From the IMG/VR virus record IMGVR_UViG_3300017678_000008, positions 1 through 64,000 of that record: DNA of 64,000 nt; one strand, written 5' to 3'. Positions 1-6,817 of the stretch are shown in pieces. The translations under genes were made by a program, and so were the position numbers. Position 1 is the first letter of the stretch. Every line of letters begins with the position of its first letter. The stretch comes from a virus. Under the pieces are notes generated by a model. It saw only the letters and a list, made by a program, of their open reading frames with translations. It was not told where the DNA came from and ran no database searches.

Positions 1-333
1 CGCCACCTTGCTCAGTTGGTAGCAGGCGTAGTTCTTGCCCGTCCAGCCTTCCGGGGGGCCGCTCCCGCGCATCACTTGGGCGCCGGCGGCCGCCGCTTCC
101 TCGCCCGTGCCGTCGGTGCTGTCGTCGTCATAGACCACCACATTCACGCGCATCTCGCGTAGCTGCGCCACCAGGGGGCCAATCTTTCCGGCCTCGTTGC
201 GCGCGGGGATGAGGGCGATGAACTGCCGCGCGGTGCTGGCCCGCCGCGGCCGAATCATGAGCAGGTCATTGCTGAACGCCACGAAGGTGAGCAGAATCAC
301 CAGACCCAAGGAAAGACCGAAGACGACGCCCAT
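1..333 (-). CDS. Family 2 glycosyltransferase, N-terminal part (runs off the window)
   Basis: The ATG complement lies at 331-333 and the frame stays open to base 1, so only about 111 N-terminal residues are present. The start is one hydrophobic membrane segment (residues 2-20), followed by the GT2 nucleotide-sugar core: an ALIPARNEAGKIG strand-loop at about residues 42-54 and the acidic VYDDDSTDGTG stretch at about 69-79. A later GWTGKNYAC motif resembles membrane-bound CrtQ/HpnB-like glycosyltransferases. The likely role is transfer of a sugar to a lipid or carotenoid at the cytoplasmic membrane; the substrate cannot be told. It is a host gene, divergent from the gene at 401. Confidence 0.75.
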   Translation of the reverse strand, partial: MGVVFGLSLGLVILLTFVAFSNDLLMIRPRRASTARQFIALIPARNEAGKIGPLVAQLREMRVNVVVYDDDSTDGTGEEAAAAGAQVMRGSGPPEGWTGKNYACYQLSKVA

Positions 334-400
334 GCTGTGACTTTACTGGCCCCTAGCCTGAAATTGGGGCATACTGGGCCTGCGCGCAACTGAGGAATTC

Positions 401-961
401 ATGGATCTGAAATCAATTGTGATCGGCTTTGTTGGCGGGTGGCTCGTGCAATGGGCGCTCGACATGATGTTCTACCGACGGGAAACCGGCACCGCCGATA
501 CCGCCGAGTGGCAACGCCGCCTAGAGGCCGCCCAGGCCGAAACCGCCCGCCTGCGGGTGCAACTGGAAGGCGTGCAGCCGCAACTGGACGAACTGAAGGC
601 CCTGAAATCCGAGGCCGGGGTGAGCAACCTGGAAGCCGAGCGCGACCGCCTGCGCGTGGACCTGGTGAATGCCCAGGCCGAAGCCCAGTCTCTGCGCGCC
701 CAGCTGGACCGCGCTACCGCCGGTGCCGTGAGCGCCAGCGCCAGCCCCGTGACCGTGGCCACCAAGAGCACCGACCCCCTGGCCGCCATTGTGGGATTCG
801 GGGAAGACCGCCGCGCCAAGCTCCACGCCGCTGGCGTCACCTCGCTGGCCGATGTGGCCGCGCTGGAACCCGCCCGTTTGCTGGAAATTCTGGGCCTGGG
901 CGATGACCATAGCGAAGTCGCCGAAGCCTGGATCGAAGAAGCCCGAGGCCACCAAGGATGA
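401..961 (+). CDS. Membrane-anchored coiled-coil protein with C-terminal helix-hairpin-helix domain
   Basis: A 186-residue host protein. Residues 5-22 form an N-terminal membrane anchor (SIVIGFVGGWLVQWALD), residues 35-100 are a Glu/Gln/Leu-rich coiled coil, and residues 128-180 (GFGEDRRAKLHAAGVTSLADVAAL...) match the helix-hairpin-helix fold found in DNA-binding and DNA-repair proteins. A GAGG element lies before the ATG and a CATACT -10-like box at 369-374. It overlaps the next gene by 4 nt (ATGA), so the two are probably translated together. The function is unknown; HhH modules of this kind can bind DNA or act as protein-protein modules. Confidence 0.75.
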   Translation: MDLKSIVIGFVGGWLVQWALDMMFYRRETGTADTAEWQRRLEAAQAETARLRVQLEGVQPQLDELKALKSEAGVSNLEAERDRLRVDLVNAQAEAQSLRAQLDRATAGAVSASASPVTVATKSTDPLAAIVGFGEDRRAKLHAAGVTSLADVAALEPARLLEILGLGDDHSEVAEAWIEEARGHQG

Positions 962-1977
962 GCGCCGGCCCCACGCAAGCCACCGTGCGGGGCCGCACCC
1001 GCGACCAAGTGATGGCCTACGATGTCTTCAAGGGCATCGTGGCGGCGGGCCTGGTGGGCCTCCTTCTGTTCCTCATGCGCCCCGCGCCCGCCCACGGCGA
1101 TGAGCACGGCGGCGACCATGGCGGCGAGAAGCACGCGGTGAGTGCCGACGCCCACGGCAGCGACGGCCACGACACCGAAGAACACAAGGACACCCCCAAG
1201 ACCTCTCCCGCCCCGGCCGGCCTGGCCGTGACCAACGTGGGCGCTGATGCCAGCTTCAAGCCCGGTGATTTCACCCTGCGCGGCACCAGCCCCGCCCTGG
1301 CCACTATTAAGGCCATGCGCGGCGAAGACCTGGTGGGCGAAGTGCAAGCCGACGACAAAGGCAACTGGGCCCTGCCGCTCAAGCTGGAGCCCGGCCGCAT
1401 GGAACTGAACCTGACCAGCGAGGGCGCCCCCGCCCTGCCCGTGGTGATGACGGTGGCCGAAGCCGATGACGCCGCCCGCGCCCTGGCCCTCACCGAACCC
1501 CGCGACGGCGTGGCCCTCAAGGCCGGACGCCTGACCCTGCGCGGCACCGCCCAAGCCGGCGAACTGGTGCAGATCCGCCAGGGCGACCGCATCCTGGGCG
1601 AGGCCAAAGCCGACGCCGAGGGCAAGTGGAGCTTCCCCATGGACTTCACCGGCGGGCAAAGCGAACTGACGTTTGTGTCGCTGGGCAGCAATGAAACAGT
1701 GCAGGTGCGCCTGGGCGCGGCGGACGCCAAGGCCGTGGTGCCCCTGGCCCTGACCAACCCGACGAGTGGCGCCAGCCTGACGAGCGGGACCCTGACCCTG
1801 CGCGGCACCGCCCCCGCCGGCAGCACCGTGCGCCTCACGCGCAACGGGCAGGCCCTGGGCGAGGCGAAGGCCGACGAGGCGGGCAAGTGGGAATTGGCCG
1901 TGCCGCACCGCGCGGCGCCGAGCGTGTTTGTGGCCGAAGCGGGCCGCGAGCGCGTGACCGTGAGCACCCGGCGTTAG
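958..1977 (+). CDS. His-rich membrane protein with three Ig-like repeats
   Basis: A 339-residue host protein overlapping its upstream partner by 4 nt; the ATG at 1012 is an alternative start. One membrane segment (about residues 25-40) is followed by a His/Asp/Glu-rich stretch (about 42-80) with HGG, HGS and HGD clusters that could bind metal. Then come three tandem copies of a roughly 85-residue beta-sandwich repeat, each carrying an LTLRGTxPAG-like strand and a GEAKADxxGKW strand, like bacterial Ig-like adhesion domains. It is probably displayed outside the cytoplasmic membrane. No enzyme motif is seen. Confidence 0.7.
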   Translation: MSAGPTQATVRGRTRDQVMAYDVFKGIVAAGLVGLLLFLMRPAPAHGDEHGGDHGGEKHAVSADAHGSDGHDTEEHKDTPKTSPAPAGLAVTNVGADASFKPGDFTLRGTSPALATIKAMRGEDLVGEVQADDKGNWALPLKLEPGRMELNLTSEGAPALPVVMTVAEADDAARALALTEPRDGVALKAGRLTLRGTAQAGELVQIRQGDRILGEAKADAEGKWSFPMDFTGGQSELTFVSLGSNETVQVRLGAADAKAVVPLALTNPTSGASLTSGTLTLRGTAPAGSTVRLTRNGQALGEAKADEAGKWELAVPHRAAPSVFVAEAGRERVTVSTRR

Positions 1978-2061
1978 GCTGAGATTTGGCCGGTTTGGGC
2001 GGGCGAAAGGCCGCCCCGGCTTGACTTTCCGCCCCCGGCGGGGGATACTGGCATCCCCGGC
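1978..2061 (+). promoter_or_regulatory. tRNA-Val promoter region
   Basis: TTGACT at 2021-2026 and GATACT at 2044-2049 are separated by 17 nt and end 12 nt before the tRNA, a normal stable-RNA promoter. Upstream, GGGCGG (1997-2002) can pair with CCGCCC (2011-2016) and may end transcription of the preceding host gene, although no T-tract follows. Confidence 0.6.
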
Positions 2062-2136
2062 GGGCGGTTAGCTCAGTGGTAGAGCACTACAATGACACTG
2101 TAGGGGTCACAGGTTCAAATCCTGTACCGCCCACCA
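2062..2136 (+). tRNA. tRNA-Val (anticodon GAC), prophage attachment site
   Basis: A full 75-nt cloverleaf: acceptor GGGCGGT (2062-2068) pairs with ACCGCCC (2126-2132), D-arm GCTC/GAGC, anticodon stem CTACA/TGTAG around loop ATGACAC (anticodon GAC at 2094-2096), T-arm ACAGG/CCTGT around TTCAAAT, discriminator A and an encoded CCA. The last 47 nt are repeated at 35030-35076, so the 3' half of this gene is supplied by the integrated prophage, which keeps the tRNA intact. Confidence 0.95.
2090..2136 (+). repeat. attL: attL core: 47-bp direct repeat within tRNA-Val
   Basis: The 47 bases from the anticodon stem to the CCA end are identical to 35030-35076 and flanking bases differ at both ends. This is the usual core of a tRNA-targeting tyrosine integrase. 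Its integrase gene lies 80 bp inside. Strand exchange probably occurs around the anticodon loop. Confidence 0.93.
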
Positions 2137-2167
2137 TCTGATTTAGGTTCAAATCAGGCCAGAATCC

Positions 2168-2217
2168 AAAGGCTCACACTCCTCACTTTTGGGGATGTGA
2201 GCCTTTAATGTGAGCCC
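2168..2217. repeat. Left-end TGTGAGCC sites forming a hairpin (arm-type integrase sites or terminator)
   Basis: AAAGGCTCACA (2168-2178) is a perfect inverted repeat of TGTGAGCCTTT (2196-2206), and another TGTGAGCC lies at 2209-2216, reaching the integrase stop codon. The same 8-mer occurs three times at the right end (34923-34958). Two readings fit: a terminator after the integrase gene, or arm-type integrase-binding sites at both prophage ends. Both may be true. Confidence 0.6.
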
Positions 2218-3290
2218 TAGGCCTTTTCGGGCTCTTCGATCGCGGCCAACATCGCCCCCAATGCCGCCCTTTGGACGGACGGCCGTGACTGCGCATAAAC
2301 GCCCAGCGTCGTGCGTACTGATGCATGCCGCGCCATCGCCATCACCGTAGCAATGTCCGCCCCCGTTTCGATGAGGAGCGAGATGAAGGTGCCCCGCAAA
2401 TCGTGAAGCCGCACCGTGTCCGGAACGCCGTGGGCGCGAAGCCTAGCCCGCACGTCGCGGGTGATGTTCCGCGGGGAAAGCGGCCGCCCGGTCTCCGACG
2501 TAAAGACGAAGGCGCTGCGGCGGGGTTGCGCCTCGATGGCCTCACGCGCGAGATCCGCGAGCGGCACCGGGGCGGCGCTGGCCAGATTCTTGGTCCCTGG
2601 CACCATGAGCCGGTCACTCTGGACATGCTCCCACTTAAGCCGCACCAGTTCACCACGGCGCATGCCGGTCAGCACCAAGACGATGATCACGCATGACGTG
2701 CGATCGCCAACCACGAGCAGCTTGCGCAGCTCATCCGGATCCAGCACCCGGTTATCCCGGCGCTTAGCACCGGGCAGATGCACGCCATCCATGGGATTGG
2801 TCTCGATGTGGCCATGTTGCCGGGCTACGGTGAGGGCGCGGCGCAGATAGGCCGCCACCCGGTGGACGCTTGAAGGGGCCAGCGGGCCGTCCGGGAGGTA
2901 TGTGTCCAGGCCCTTGTCGTAGCGATGGCGATGGAGCCCATCCACCCACTTCTGGCAGTCGGCAATGGTGAGAGAGGCCAGGCGCTTAGAGTAGATCGGG
3001 TGCCCCATGATGTGCCGGATCCGGTACGTCTCTTGGAGATCGAACGTGGCGGCCGCAATCCGCCGGCAGTGCTCATCCCGAAAGTCGATGAGCCAGTCAC
3101 CAAGGGTGAGGGCGCGGGGCCTGGCGGCCTTTACTTGCTGAGCTTGCTTGACGAGCTGGCGAAGATCATTCTCCGCTTGCGCGAAGGCCTCTCTCCGAGG
3201 ACCGTAGACGTTCGTGCCGTTGGTCCGGAGCCGTGCGCGATAGCCACCCCGAAACTCCGCTATGGTCCCCAACCCCCGGGGCCGCTTCAT
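2217..3290 (-). CDS. int: Tyrosine integrase (prophage 1)
   Basis: A 357-residue site-specific recombinase that should integrate and excise prophage 1 at tRNA-Val. The N-terminal part (residues 1-40) has an AP2-like arm-binding look, residues 60-165 form the core-binding SAM-like domain, and the catalytic domain follows with Arg211 (TGMRRGEL), Lys234 (PGTKN), His296 and Arg299 (HDLRG), His322 (ARHAS) and the nucleophile Tyr332 (VYAQ). All catalytic residues are present. It lies next to attL and is transcribed toward it. Its start lies inside the excisionase-like gene, out of frame, so the two are co-transcribed. Confidence 0.95.
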   Translation of the reverse strand: MKRPRGLGTIAEFRGGYRARLRTNGTNVYGPRREAFAQAENDLRQLVKQAQQVKAARPRALTLGDWLIDFRDEHCRRIAAATFDLQETYRIRHIMGHPIYSKRLASLTIADCQKWVDGLHRHRYDKGLDTYLPDGPLAPSSVHRVAAYLRRALTVARQHGHIETNPMDGVHLPGAKRRDNRVLDPDELRKLLVVGDRTSCVIIVLVLTGMRRGELVRLKWEHVQSDRLMVPGTKNLASAAPVPLADLAREAIEAQPRRSAFVFTSETGRPLSPRNITRDVRARLRAHGVPDTVRLHDLRGTFISLLIETGADIATVMAMARHASVRTTLGVYAQSRPSVQRAALGAMLAAIEEPEKA

Positions 3291-3498
3291 TCTCGGGCAC
3301 CCACCCTATGAGCTGAAGCGGACGGACCCACCACCGGCCATCCGGCCCCTTGAACGCGCCCGGCACCTTGCCCTCGAACGCCCACCGTTGAGCGTTCTCC
3401 GGGGATGTGCCCCAGATCTCCGCGTACTCCGTGATCGGGCGTGCGACTAGCGCAGAGCCGTCGCTGATCGCGATCGTGATGTGCGCCGGGGTGGACAT
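3166..3498 (-). CDS. Excisionase-like small HTH protein (prophage 1)
   Basis: A 110-residue protein with a MerR/excisionase-type winged helix: residues 22-66 hold EYAEIWGTSPENAQRWAFEG, then PGAFKGPDGRWWV with the typical wing, then PLQLIGWVP. It lies directly upstream of the integrase and its 3' end overlaps that gene by 125 nt in another frame; the residues after about position 70 diverge from the prophage 2 copy. The probable role is recombination directionality (Xis) or integrase control. The ATG is 7 nt after a CATACT box (3506-3511), pointing to a leaderless transcript. Confidence 0.72.
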   Translation of the reverse strand: MSTPAHITIAISDGSALVARPITEYAEIWGTSPENAQRWAFEGKVPGAFKGPDGRWWVRPLQLIGWVPENEAAPGVGDHSGVSGWLSRTAPDQRHERLRSSERGLRASGE

Positions 3499-3505
3499 GG
3501 CGGCG

Positions 3506-3511
3506 AGTATG
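3506..3511 (-). promoter_or_regulatory. Leaderless promoter of the xis-int operon (prophage 1)
   Basis: On the minus strand TGT-CATACT forms an extended -10 box ending 7 nt before the excisionase-like ATG. Prophage 2 has the same CATACT with the same 7-nt gap at 36423-36428. Confidence 0.6.
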
Positions 3512-3530
3512 ACACAAGAAATGGAACATC

Positions 3531-3538
3531 TGTCGCAA
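3531..3538. promoter_or_regulatory. Candidate repressor half-site TGTCGCAA near the xis-int promoter
   Basis: TGTCGCAA lies just upstream of the xis-int -10 box. It is the same word as at 4201-4208 and, inverted, at 4179-4186 over the early rightward promoter, so one regulator may control both. Confidence 0.4.
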
Positions 3539-3549
3539 CGGCCGTAAAA

Positions 3550-4125
3550 CTAATCGGGAGAAAAGCCCCAATGTCGCGCCAGCCGATGGCCCGCAGCTTC
3601 CACTCGCATCTGCTGAGAGTGCAGCGCCTTGCTTGTGCCGTTTGCCCCGACCTCATGCTCATACTTGGACATATCTCCGAGGACCTCGCTGGCCAGCATC
3701 ACCCAGTCATGAGCGAGCTTTCGAGTTCGCGAATCATCATCGGGGGAAGTCAAAGCCTGGGTGACGTTGTCCAGGGCATCAACCAGATGGAGGCAGGTCG
3801 AAGTGAACTCCATCCGCTCGTCATGGGCAACGTCCGCACCCTGGCCAGCGTCGCGCAATAGCAACGGGGGCACGCCCGTGTGACGAGGGTAGGGAATCGG
3901 GGCGCTGGGATCCTCGAACCAGGACGCATCCACGTCGTAGCCCTGAGACTTGGCCAGCTCGATCATCCGCGTAAGCGTGGTGCGTGAAGGGTTGTACTTA
4001 CCGCTCGTGCGATTGTAGTTACGAATCGCGTGGCCAGTCACCCCAAGGAGCCGTCCAAGGGCTTCGGGGTTGTAGCCCATTTGGCGGCCCAAATTTATAA
4101 GTTTCTGACCAGGTCGTAGGTCCAC
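3550..4125 (-). CDS. HTH repressor-like regulator (prophage 1)
   Basis: About 191 residues from a GTG at 4123-4125, chosen because it aligns with the ATG start of the prophage 2 copy; a TTG farther upstream is possible. Residues 7-55 form a Cro/CI-like helix-turn-helix (LGRLLGVTGHAIRNYNRTSG), followed by an unrecognised alpha-helical domain of about 110 residues. No LexA-type Ala-Gly cleavage site or Ser/Lys protease dyad is apparent, so it does not look like a self-cleaving CI. It is divergent from the early operon and sits where a lysogeny repressor is expected. Confidence 0.75.
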   Translation of the reverse strand: MDLRPGQKLINLGRQMGYNPEALGRLLGVTGHAIRNYNRTSGKYNPSRTTLTRMIELAKSQGYDVDASWFEDPSAPIPYPRHTGVPPLLLRDAGQGADVAHDERMEFTSTCLHLVDALDNVTQALTSPDDDSRTRKLAHDWVMLASEVLGDMSKYEHEVGANGTSKALHSQQMRVEAAGHRLARHWGFSPD

Positions 4126-4160
4126 AAGCGCATCATGTCGCTTCGCCGCGAAAATAGATA

Positions 4161-4190
4161 TTGACAAAACTTACAGGTTTGCGACAAGAT
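4161..4190 (+). promoter_or_regulatory. Early rightward promoter, leaderless (prophage 1)
   Basis: TTGACA (4161-4166), an 18-nt spacer, then CAAGAT (4185-4190) and 9 nt to the ATG at 4200. Prophage 2 has TTGACA, 18 nt, CACTAT and 9 nt to its ATG. Identical spacing in diverged DNA supports this promoter and a near-leaderless start. Confidence 0.7.
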
Positions 4191-4208
4191 TTACACGCCA
4201 TGTCGCAA
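4179..4208. promoter_or_regulatory. Candidate operator: inverted TTGCGACA ... TGTCGCAA
   Basis: TTGCGACA (4179-4186) and TGTCGCAA (4201-4208) are perfect inverted half-sites 14 nt apart, covering the -10 box and start codon of the first early gene. A further TGTCGC-TT half-site is at 4136-4143 near the repressor start. Binding here would block the early operon. Confidence 0.5.
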
Positions 4209-4412
4209 CCCGCAGGTAAAAAAGCGGGGGTCGAGAACATCCGCACCCTGGTCCTCTCCGGGGCACTTGATGATCTTCGGCTCTCTTTGAACTCACCAGA
4301 TGAAGCTGAGCGCCAGGAGTACTTCCGGCGATTCGAACGCGCGACCTCTAAGGTCAATTGGCGCGCACTCCACAACGAACTGCGAGACGTCATCCAGGGG
4401 GCTCAGTCGTGA
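4200..4412 (+). CDS. First early gene, small protein of unknown function (prophage 1)
   Basis: A 70-residue protein from the ATG at 4200; the earlier ATG at 4161 overlaps the -35 box and has no equivalent in prophage 2. The sequence VENIRTLVLSGALDDL (residues 10-25) and FERATxxVNW...IQGAQS at the end are conserved with the 70-residue product at 37115. It is the first gene under the early promoter, opposite the repressor, where phages often carry a Cro-like or lytic-switch protein. No HTH is evident, so the role is unknown. Confidence 0.75.
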   Translation: MSQPAGKKAGVENIRTLVLSGALDDLRLSLNSPDEAERQEYFRRFERATSKVNWRALHNELRDVIQGAQS

Positions 4413-4597
4413 CGGCCGTTGCGATCGGCACCGCCCTCGTGCTGCTCTCGATCGTCGGTCTGGCCGTGGCCTTTGTGCTCTTCGAGACCTTGCCGCGTAA
4501 CGCGAAGAACGCCCGCAGCGCCGCCACCACCAACATGCTGGTGGCCGCCGCCCTTGCCGCCCTGGCCCTGATCCAACTTGGGAAGGTGGACGCCTAA
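4409..4597 (+). CDS. Small two-helix membrane protein (prophage 1)
   Basis: A 62-residue protein starting at GTG 4409, which overlaps the preceding stop (GTGA). Two hydrophobic segments (residues 5-22 and about 42-57, ending LAALALIQLGKV) flank a short basic loop. The prophage 2 copy at 37557 has the same length and ending. It is probably an inner-membrane protein of early infection; the function is unknown. Confidence 0.7.
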   Translation: MTAVAIGTALVLLSIVGLAVAFVLFETLPRNAKNARSAATTNMLVAAALAALALIQLGKVDA

Positions 4598-4848
4598 TGC
4601 ACAAGTTCACCATCAAGCCCGCTTGGGACTTCGACGACCACAAGGGCTGGGAAGTCATGTTTGGCAGGCGCAACGAAGGCCAAATCAGCTGGTACAGCGC
4701 AGACCACGAGAACGCAAAGGATGATGAAGGTGAAGGGTTCTATTGGTCGGGCTACGTTCCCCATCACAAGATGAACGGCGGCAAATTCGACACGCTCGAA
4801 GAATGTGCTGACGATATGTGGCGGAAGTTAATGGAGGCAAAACCGTGA
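4597..4848 (+). CDS. Hypothetical small protein, Trp/Asp-rich (prophage 1 only)
   Basis: An 83-residue soluble protein coupled to its neighbours by a TAATG junction upstream and TGATG downstream. It is rich in aromatic and acidic residues (WDFDDHKGWEV, GFYWSGYVPHH), and the C-terminal half looks helical (LEECADDMWRKLMEA). No family is recognised. Prophage 2 has an unrelated 134-residue gene in this slot, so this is an exchangeable cassette. Confidence 0.65.
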   Translation: MHKFTIKPAWDFDDHKGWEVMFGRRNEGQISWYSADHENAKDDEGEGFYWSGYVPHHKMNGGKFDTLEECADDMWRKLMEAKP

Positions 4849-5057
4849 TGCACGGCATCACTGGCCATGTGCGCCGGGGGAACGCGCGCACGTACCGACA
4901 GGGAGTTCGCCACGGGGTAGCCATGACGGTGGCCGGGATGGCACTCATGGTGGCCGCCTACTTTGTCCTAGCCTATGGCCTCGATCGCCAGCACGAAATG
5001 GACACCGCCAAGTGGGAGCGAAACGAGCGCCTAGCCGCCGAGTGGGGTGGCCGCTAA
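4848..5057 (+). CDS. Small single-pass membrane protein, strongly conserved (prophage 1)
   Basis: A 69-residue protein: a basic start (MHGITGHVRRGNARTYRQG), one membrane helix (residues 25-44, AMTVAGMALMVAAYFVLAYG) and a charged tail ending KWERNERLAAEWGGR. The prophage 2 copy at 38146 has the same length and nearly the same sequence, making it one of the best conserved early products. Topology is probably N-in with a charged tail. The function is unknown. Confidence 0.75.
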   Translation: MHGITGHVRRGNARTYRQGVRHGVAMTVAGMALMVAAYFVLAYGLDRQHEMDTAKWERNERLAAEWGGR

Positions 5058-6553
5058 TGCCGAGCAAAGCCAAGAAGAAAGCAACTGAAACGGTTGATGT
5101 GCCCCCGGCAGTCGTCGCCATGCTCTCACCGGATCAGCTCGATCTCGCTCCGTTCAATCCGCGCCGAACCTTCCGCGAGGAGACAATCGCAGAGCTTGCC
5201 GGTTCCATTCTTCAGCACGGTGTCCTACAGCCCATAGTCGTACGTGAGCTTGATGGTCGGTTTCAAGTGGTCTGCGGGGCACGTCGGACCCTTGCGGCAA
5301 TTAAGGCCGCTCTCACCGCTATCCCGGCCGTCATTCGGGATCTCACAGACCAACAAGCCATAGAGGCCTCACTAACGGAGAACATGGTCCGCGAGGACGT
5401 GGAGCCGATGGAAGAGGCCCATGTCATTGATGGCCTGGCCGCCTTCTACGACACGGACCAGGCCCTCGCAGATCGTCTTGGCCGCTCAGCGGCTTGGGTT
5501 TCTCGCCGGCGACGGTTGCTAGGCCTCATCCCTGCATTGCAAGAATCGATCGAACAGCACGAGTTTCCTCTCGGTTGGTACGAGATCGCATGCCGCTTGA
5601 CCGAAGAAGACCAAGCGGCCGTACTAGGATACGTTCGGGTCTGGCCCGGCGGAGCTACTCCTAAAAGGCTCCGTGACTACCTCACACGGACTGGCGTACG
5701 CCTTGAAAGCGCACCGTTTGAACTCGATCAGCCCATTGGTGGCCGACCAGCATGCGAAGGGTGCCCGCACAACACGGCAAGCCAGGCGGATCTATTCGAT
5801 GCCGACGAACCGGCCATGTGCCGAAATCGAACCTGCTTCGATGAGAAGGCGGCAATGTTCGCCGAGCGCTTTGCGCAAGAGAATCAACTGCCTCTCATGC
5901 AGGTGAATTGGAGTCAGCGGGCCTATCCAGAGGAGCACTTTGATGAGACCATCCACAAGGGCTTGACAAGAGTTGTGGTTGGGCCAGGCTCTCAACGGGG
6001 GCCAGTCGGCCAGGTGCTTTACGTTGAAGTGCCAGAGCCTCGCCCAGAAGGTGAGATCGACCCAGAAAAGCTCAAGCGCCGGGCGTACCTAGCCACCTGC
6101 AAACGCGAGAACTGGATCCGGTGGCAGCTGCTCGAAAGCCTTGGCCGCCAGGTCGCAGTGCTGGGCGAACTCGATGTGACAAATGCCCTTGCCAACCTTC
6201 ACTACATCTTATGGCGCGTGATGCGTGGCGGCAACATCAGCATCCAGGATAAGCATCGAATCAGCCGGCCGGAATTCTTGGGCCTCGCCCAGATCAATGG
6301 CTACGACGAAAAGACTCCTGACCCAGATAGCCGAAAGGCGCTCCTAGCCTCGCTCATTTGGGAAGCATGCCATGAAGAGCTGGCTTGCAAGGACTGGGCC
6401 GGGCAAAACCGAGAACACCAACCAGACACGGCCATCCAGGAGGCTTATACGGCCCTGGGGGCGGACTACCTGCATTACCGGCAGCTTTTCGAAGGGCAGT
6501 GGGCCGAGAAGTCTGAGGGCAAAAAGGCAAAGGAGGGCGAGGTTGACGCCTGA
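5057..6553 (+). CDS. ParB/RepB/Spo0J-family DNA-binding protein with Cys cluster (prophage 1 only)
   Basis: A 498-residue protein from the ATG at 5057 (TAATG junction). Residues 24-115 form the ParB N-terminal domain, with GARRTLAA (74-81) at the place of the CTP-binding GERRxRA box and the ENMVRED motif (109-114). An HTH follows at about 136-155 (ALADRLGRSAAWVSRRRRLL). Cys233, Cys236, Cys255 and Cys260 form a probable metal-binding cluster seen in plasmid and phage ParB relatives. No ParA ATPase is next to it, so a role in transcription or replication is as likely as partition. Absent from prophage 2. Confidence 0.88.
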   Translation: MPSKAKKKATETVDVPPAVVAMLSPDQLDLAPFNPRRTFREETIAELAGSILQHGVLQPIVVRELDGRFQVVCGARRTLAAIKAALTAIPAVIRDLTDQQAIEASLTENMVREDVEPMEEAHVIDGLAAFYDTDQALADRLGRSAAWVSRRRRLLGLIPALQESIEQHEFPLGWYEIACRLTEEDQAAVLGYVRVWPGGATPKRLRDYLTRTGVRLESAPFELDQPIGGRPACEGCPHNTASQADLFDADEPAMCRNRTCFDEKAAMFAERFAQENQLPLMQVNWSQRAYPEEHFDETIHKGLTRVVVGPGSQRGPVGQVLYVEVPEPRPEGEIDPEKLKRRAYLATCKRENWIRWQLLESLGRQVAVLGELDVTNALANLHYILWRVMRGGNISIQDKHRISRPEFLGLAQINGYDEKTPDPDSRKALLASLIWEACHEELACKDWAGQNREHQPDTAIQEAYTALGADYLHYRQLFEGQWAEKSEGKKAKEGEVDA

Positions 6554-6740
6554 AGAAGCCAAGGCGCTGAATCCCGGCACCGTCATCCGGAGTGTCCTGC
6601 ACGAGCGCGAGCGATACAAGGTGCTCGCGCTTGAGCGAGTCAGCAAGAAGGCCGAGCCCGAGATCGTAGCCGTGCGGGTTGACTTGGAGCCCGTCAGGTT
6701 CCGCCCTCAAGACCTTCGATATTGGAAGGTGGAAGCGTGA
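6543..6740 (+). CDS. Hypothetical 65-residue protein, DNA/RNA-binding-like beta fold (prophage 1)
   Basis: It starts at TTG 6543, preceded by a strong AGGAGG (6531-6536) and overlapping the ParB-like gene by 11 nt. This start gives 65 residues, the same as the copy at 38579. Alternating hydrophobic strands (GTVIRSVLHERERYKVLALERV, EIVAVRVDLEPVRFRP) suggest a small beta-barrel. No catalytic motif is seen. Confidence 0.7.
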   Translation: MTPEEAKALNPGTVIRSVLHERERYKVLALERVSKKAEPEIVAVRVDLEPVRFRPQDLRYWKVEA

Positions 6741-6817
6741 CCGAGGCCCAACGCGAGGCCCTTAGCCTGGCCTTCGTTCTCGTCGTGATCCTGGTGATCC
6801 TATGGGGGGACCGGTGA
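6737..6817 (+). CDS. 26-residue membrane microprotein (prophage 1)
   Basis: GTG at 6737 overlaps the previous stop (GTGA) and the frame ends at TGA 6815-6817. Residues 9-22 (LSLAFVLVVILVILW) form one membrane helix. A 28-residue equivalent sits in the same slot of prophage 2 (38773-38859) with the shared pattern AQxEALSLA. Conservation in position and sequence supports a real gene of very small size. Confidence 0.6.
   Translation: MTEAQREALSLAFVLVVILVILWGDR

Noticed and set aside
472-1908. 478-codon minus-strand frame opposite the two host genes
   Set aside because: Low-complexity His/Gly/Ala translation typical of antisense to GC-rich codons; the plus-strand genes have membrane, coiled-coil and domain features.
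4161-4199. Upstream ATG 4161 as start of the first early gene
   Set aside because: It lies on the -35 box, and prophage 2 starts at the place equivalent to 4200, giving the same 70 residues.
5012-5056. ATG 5012 as start of the ParB-like gene
   Set aside because: It would overlap the conserved membrane gene by 46 nt; ATG 5057 has the TAATG coupling seen throughout the operon.
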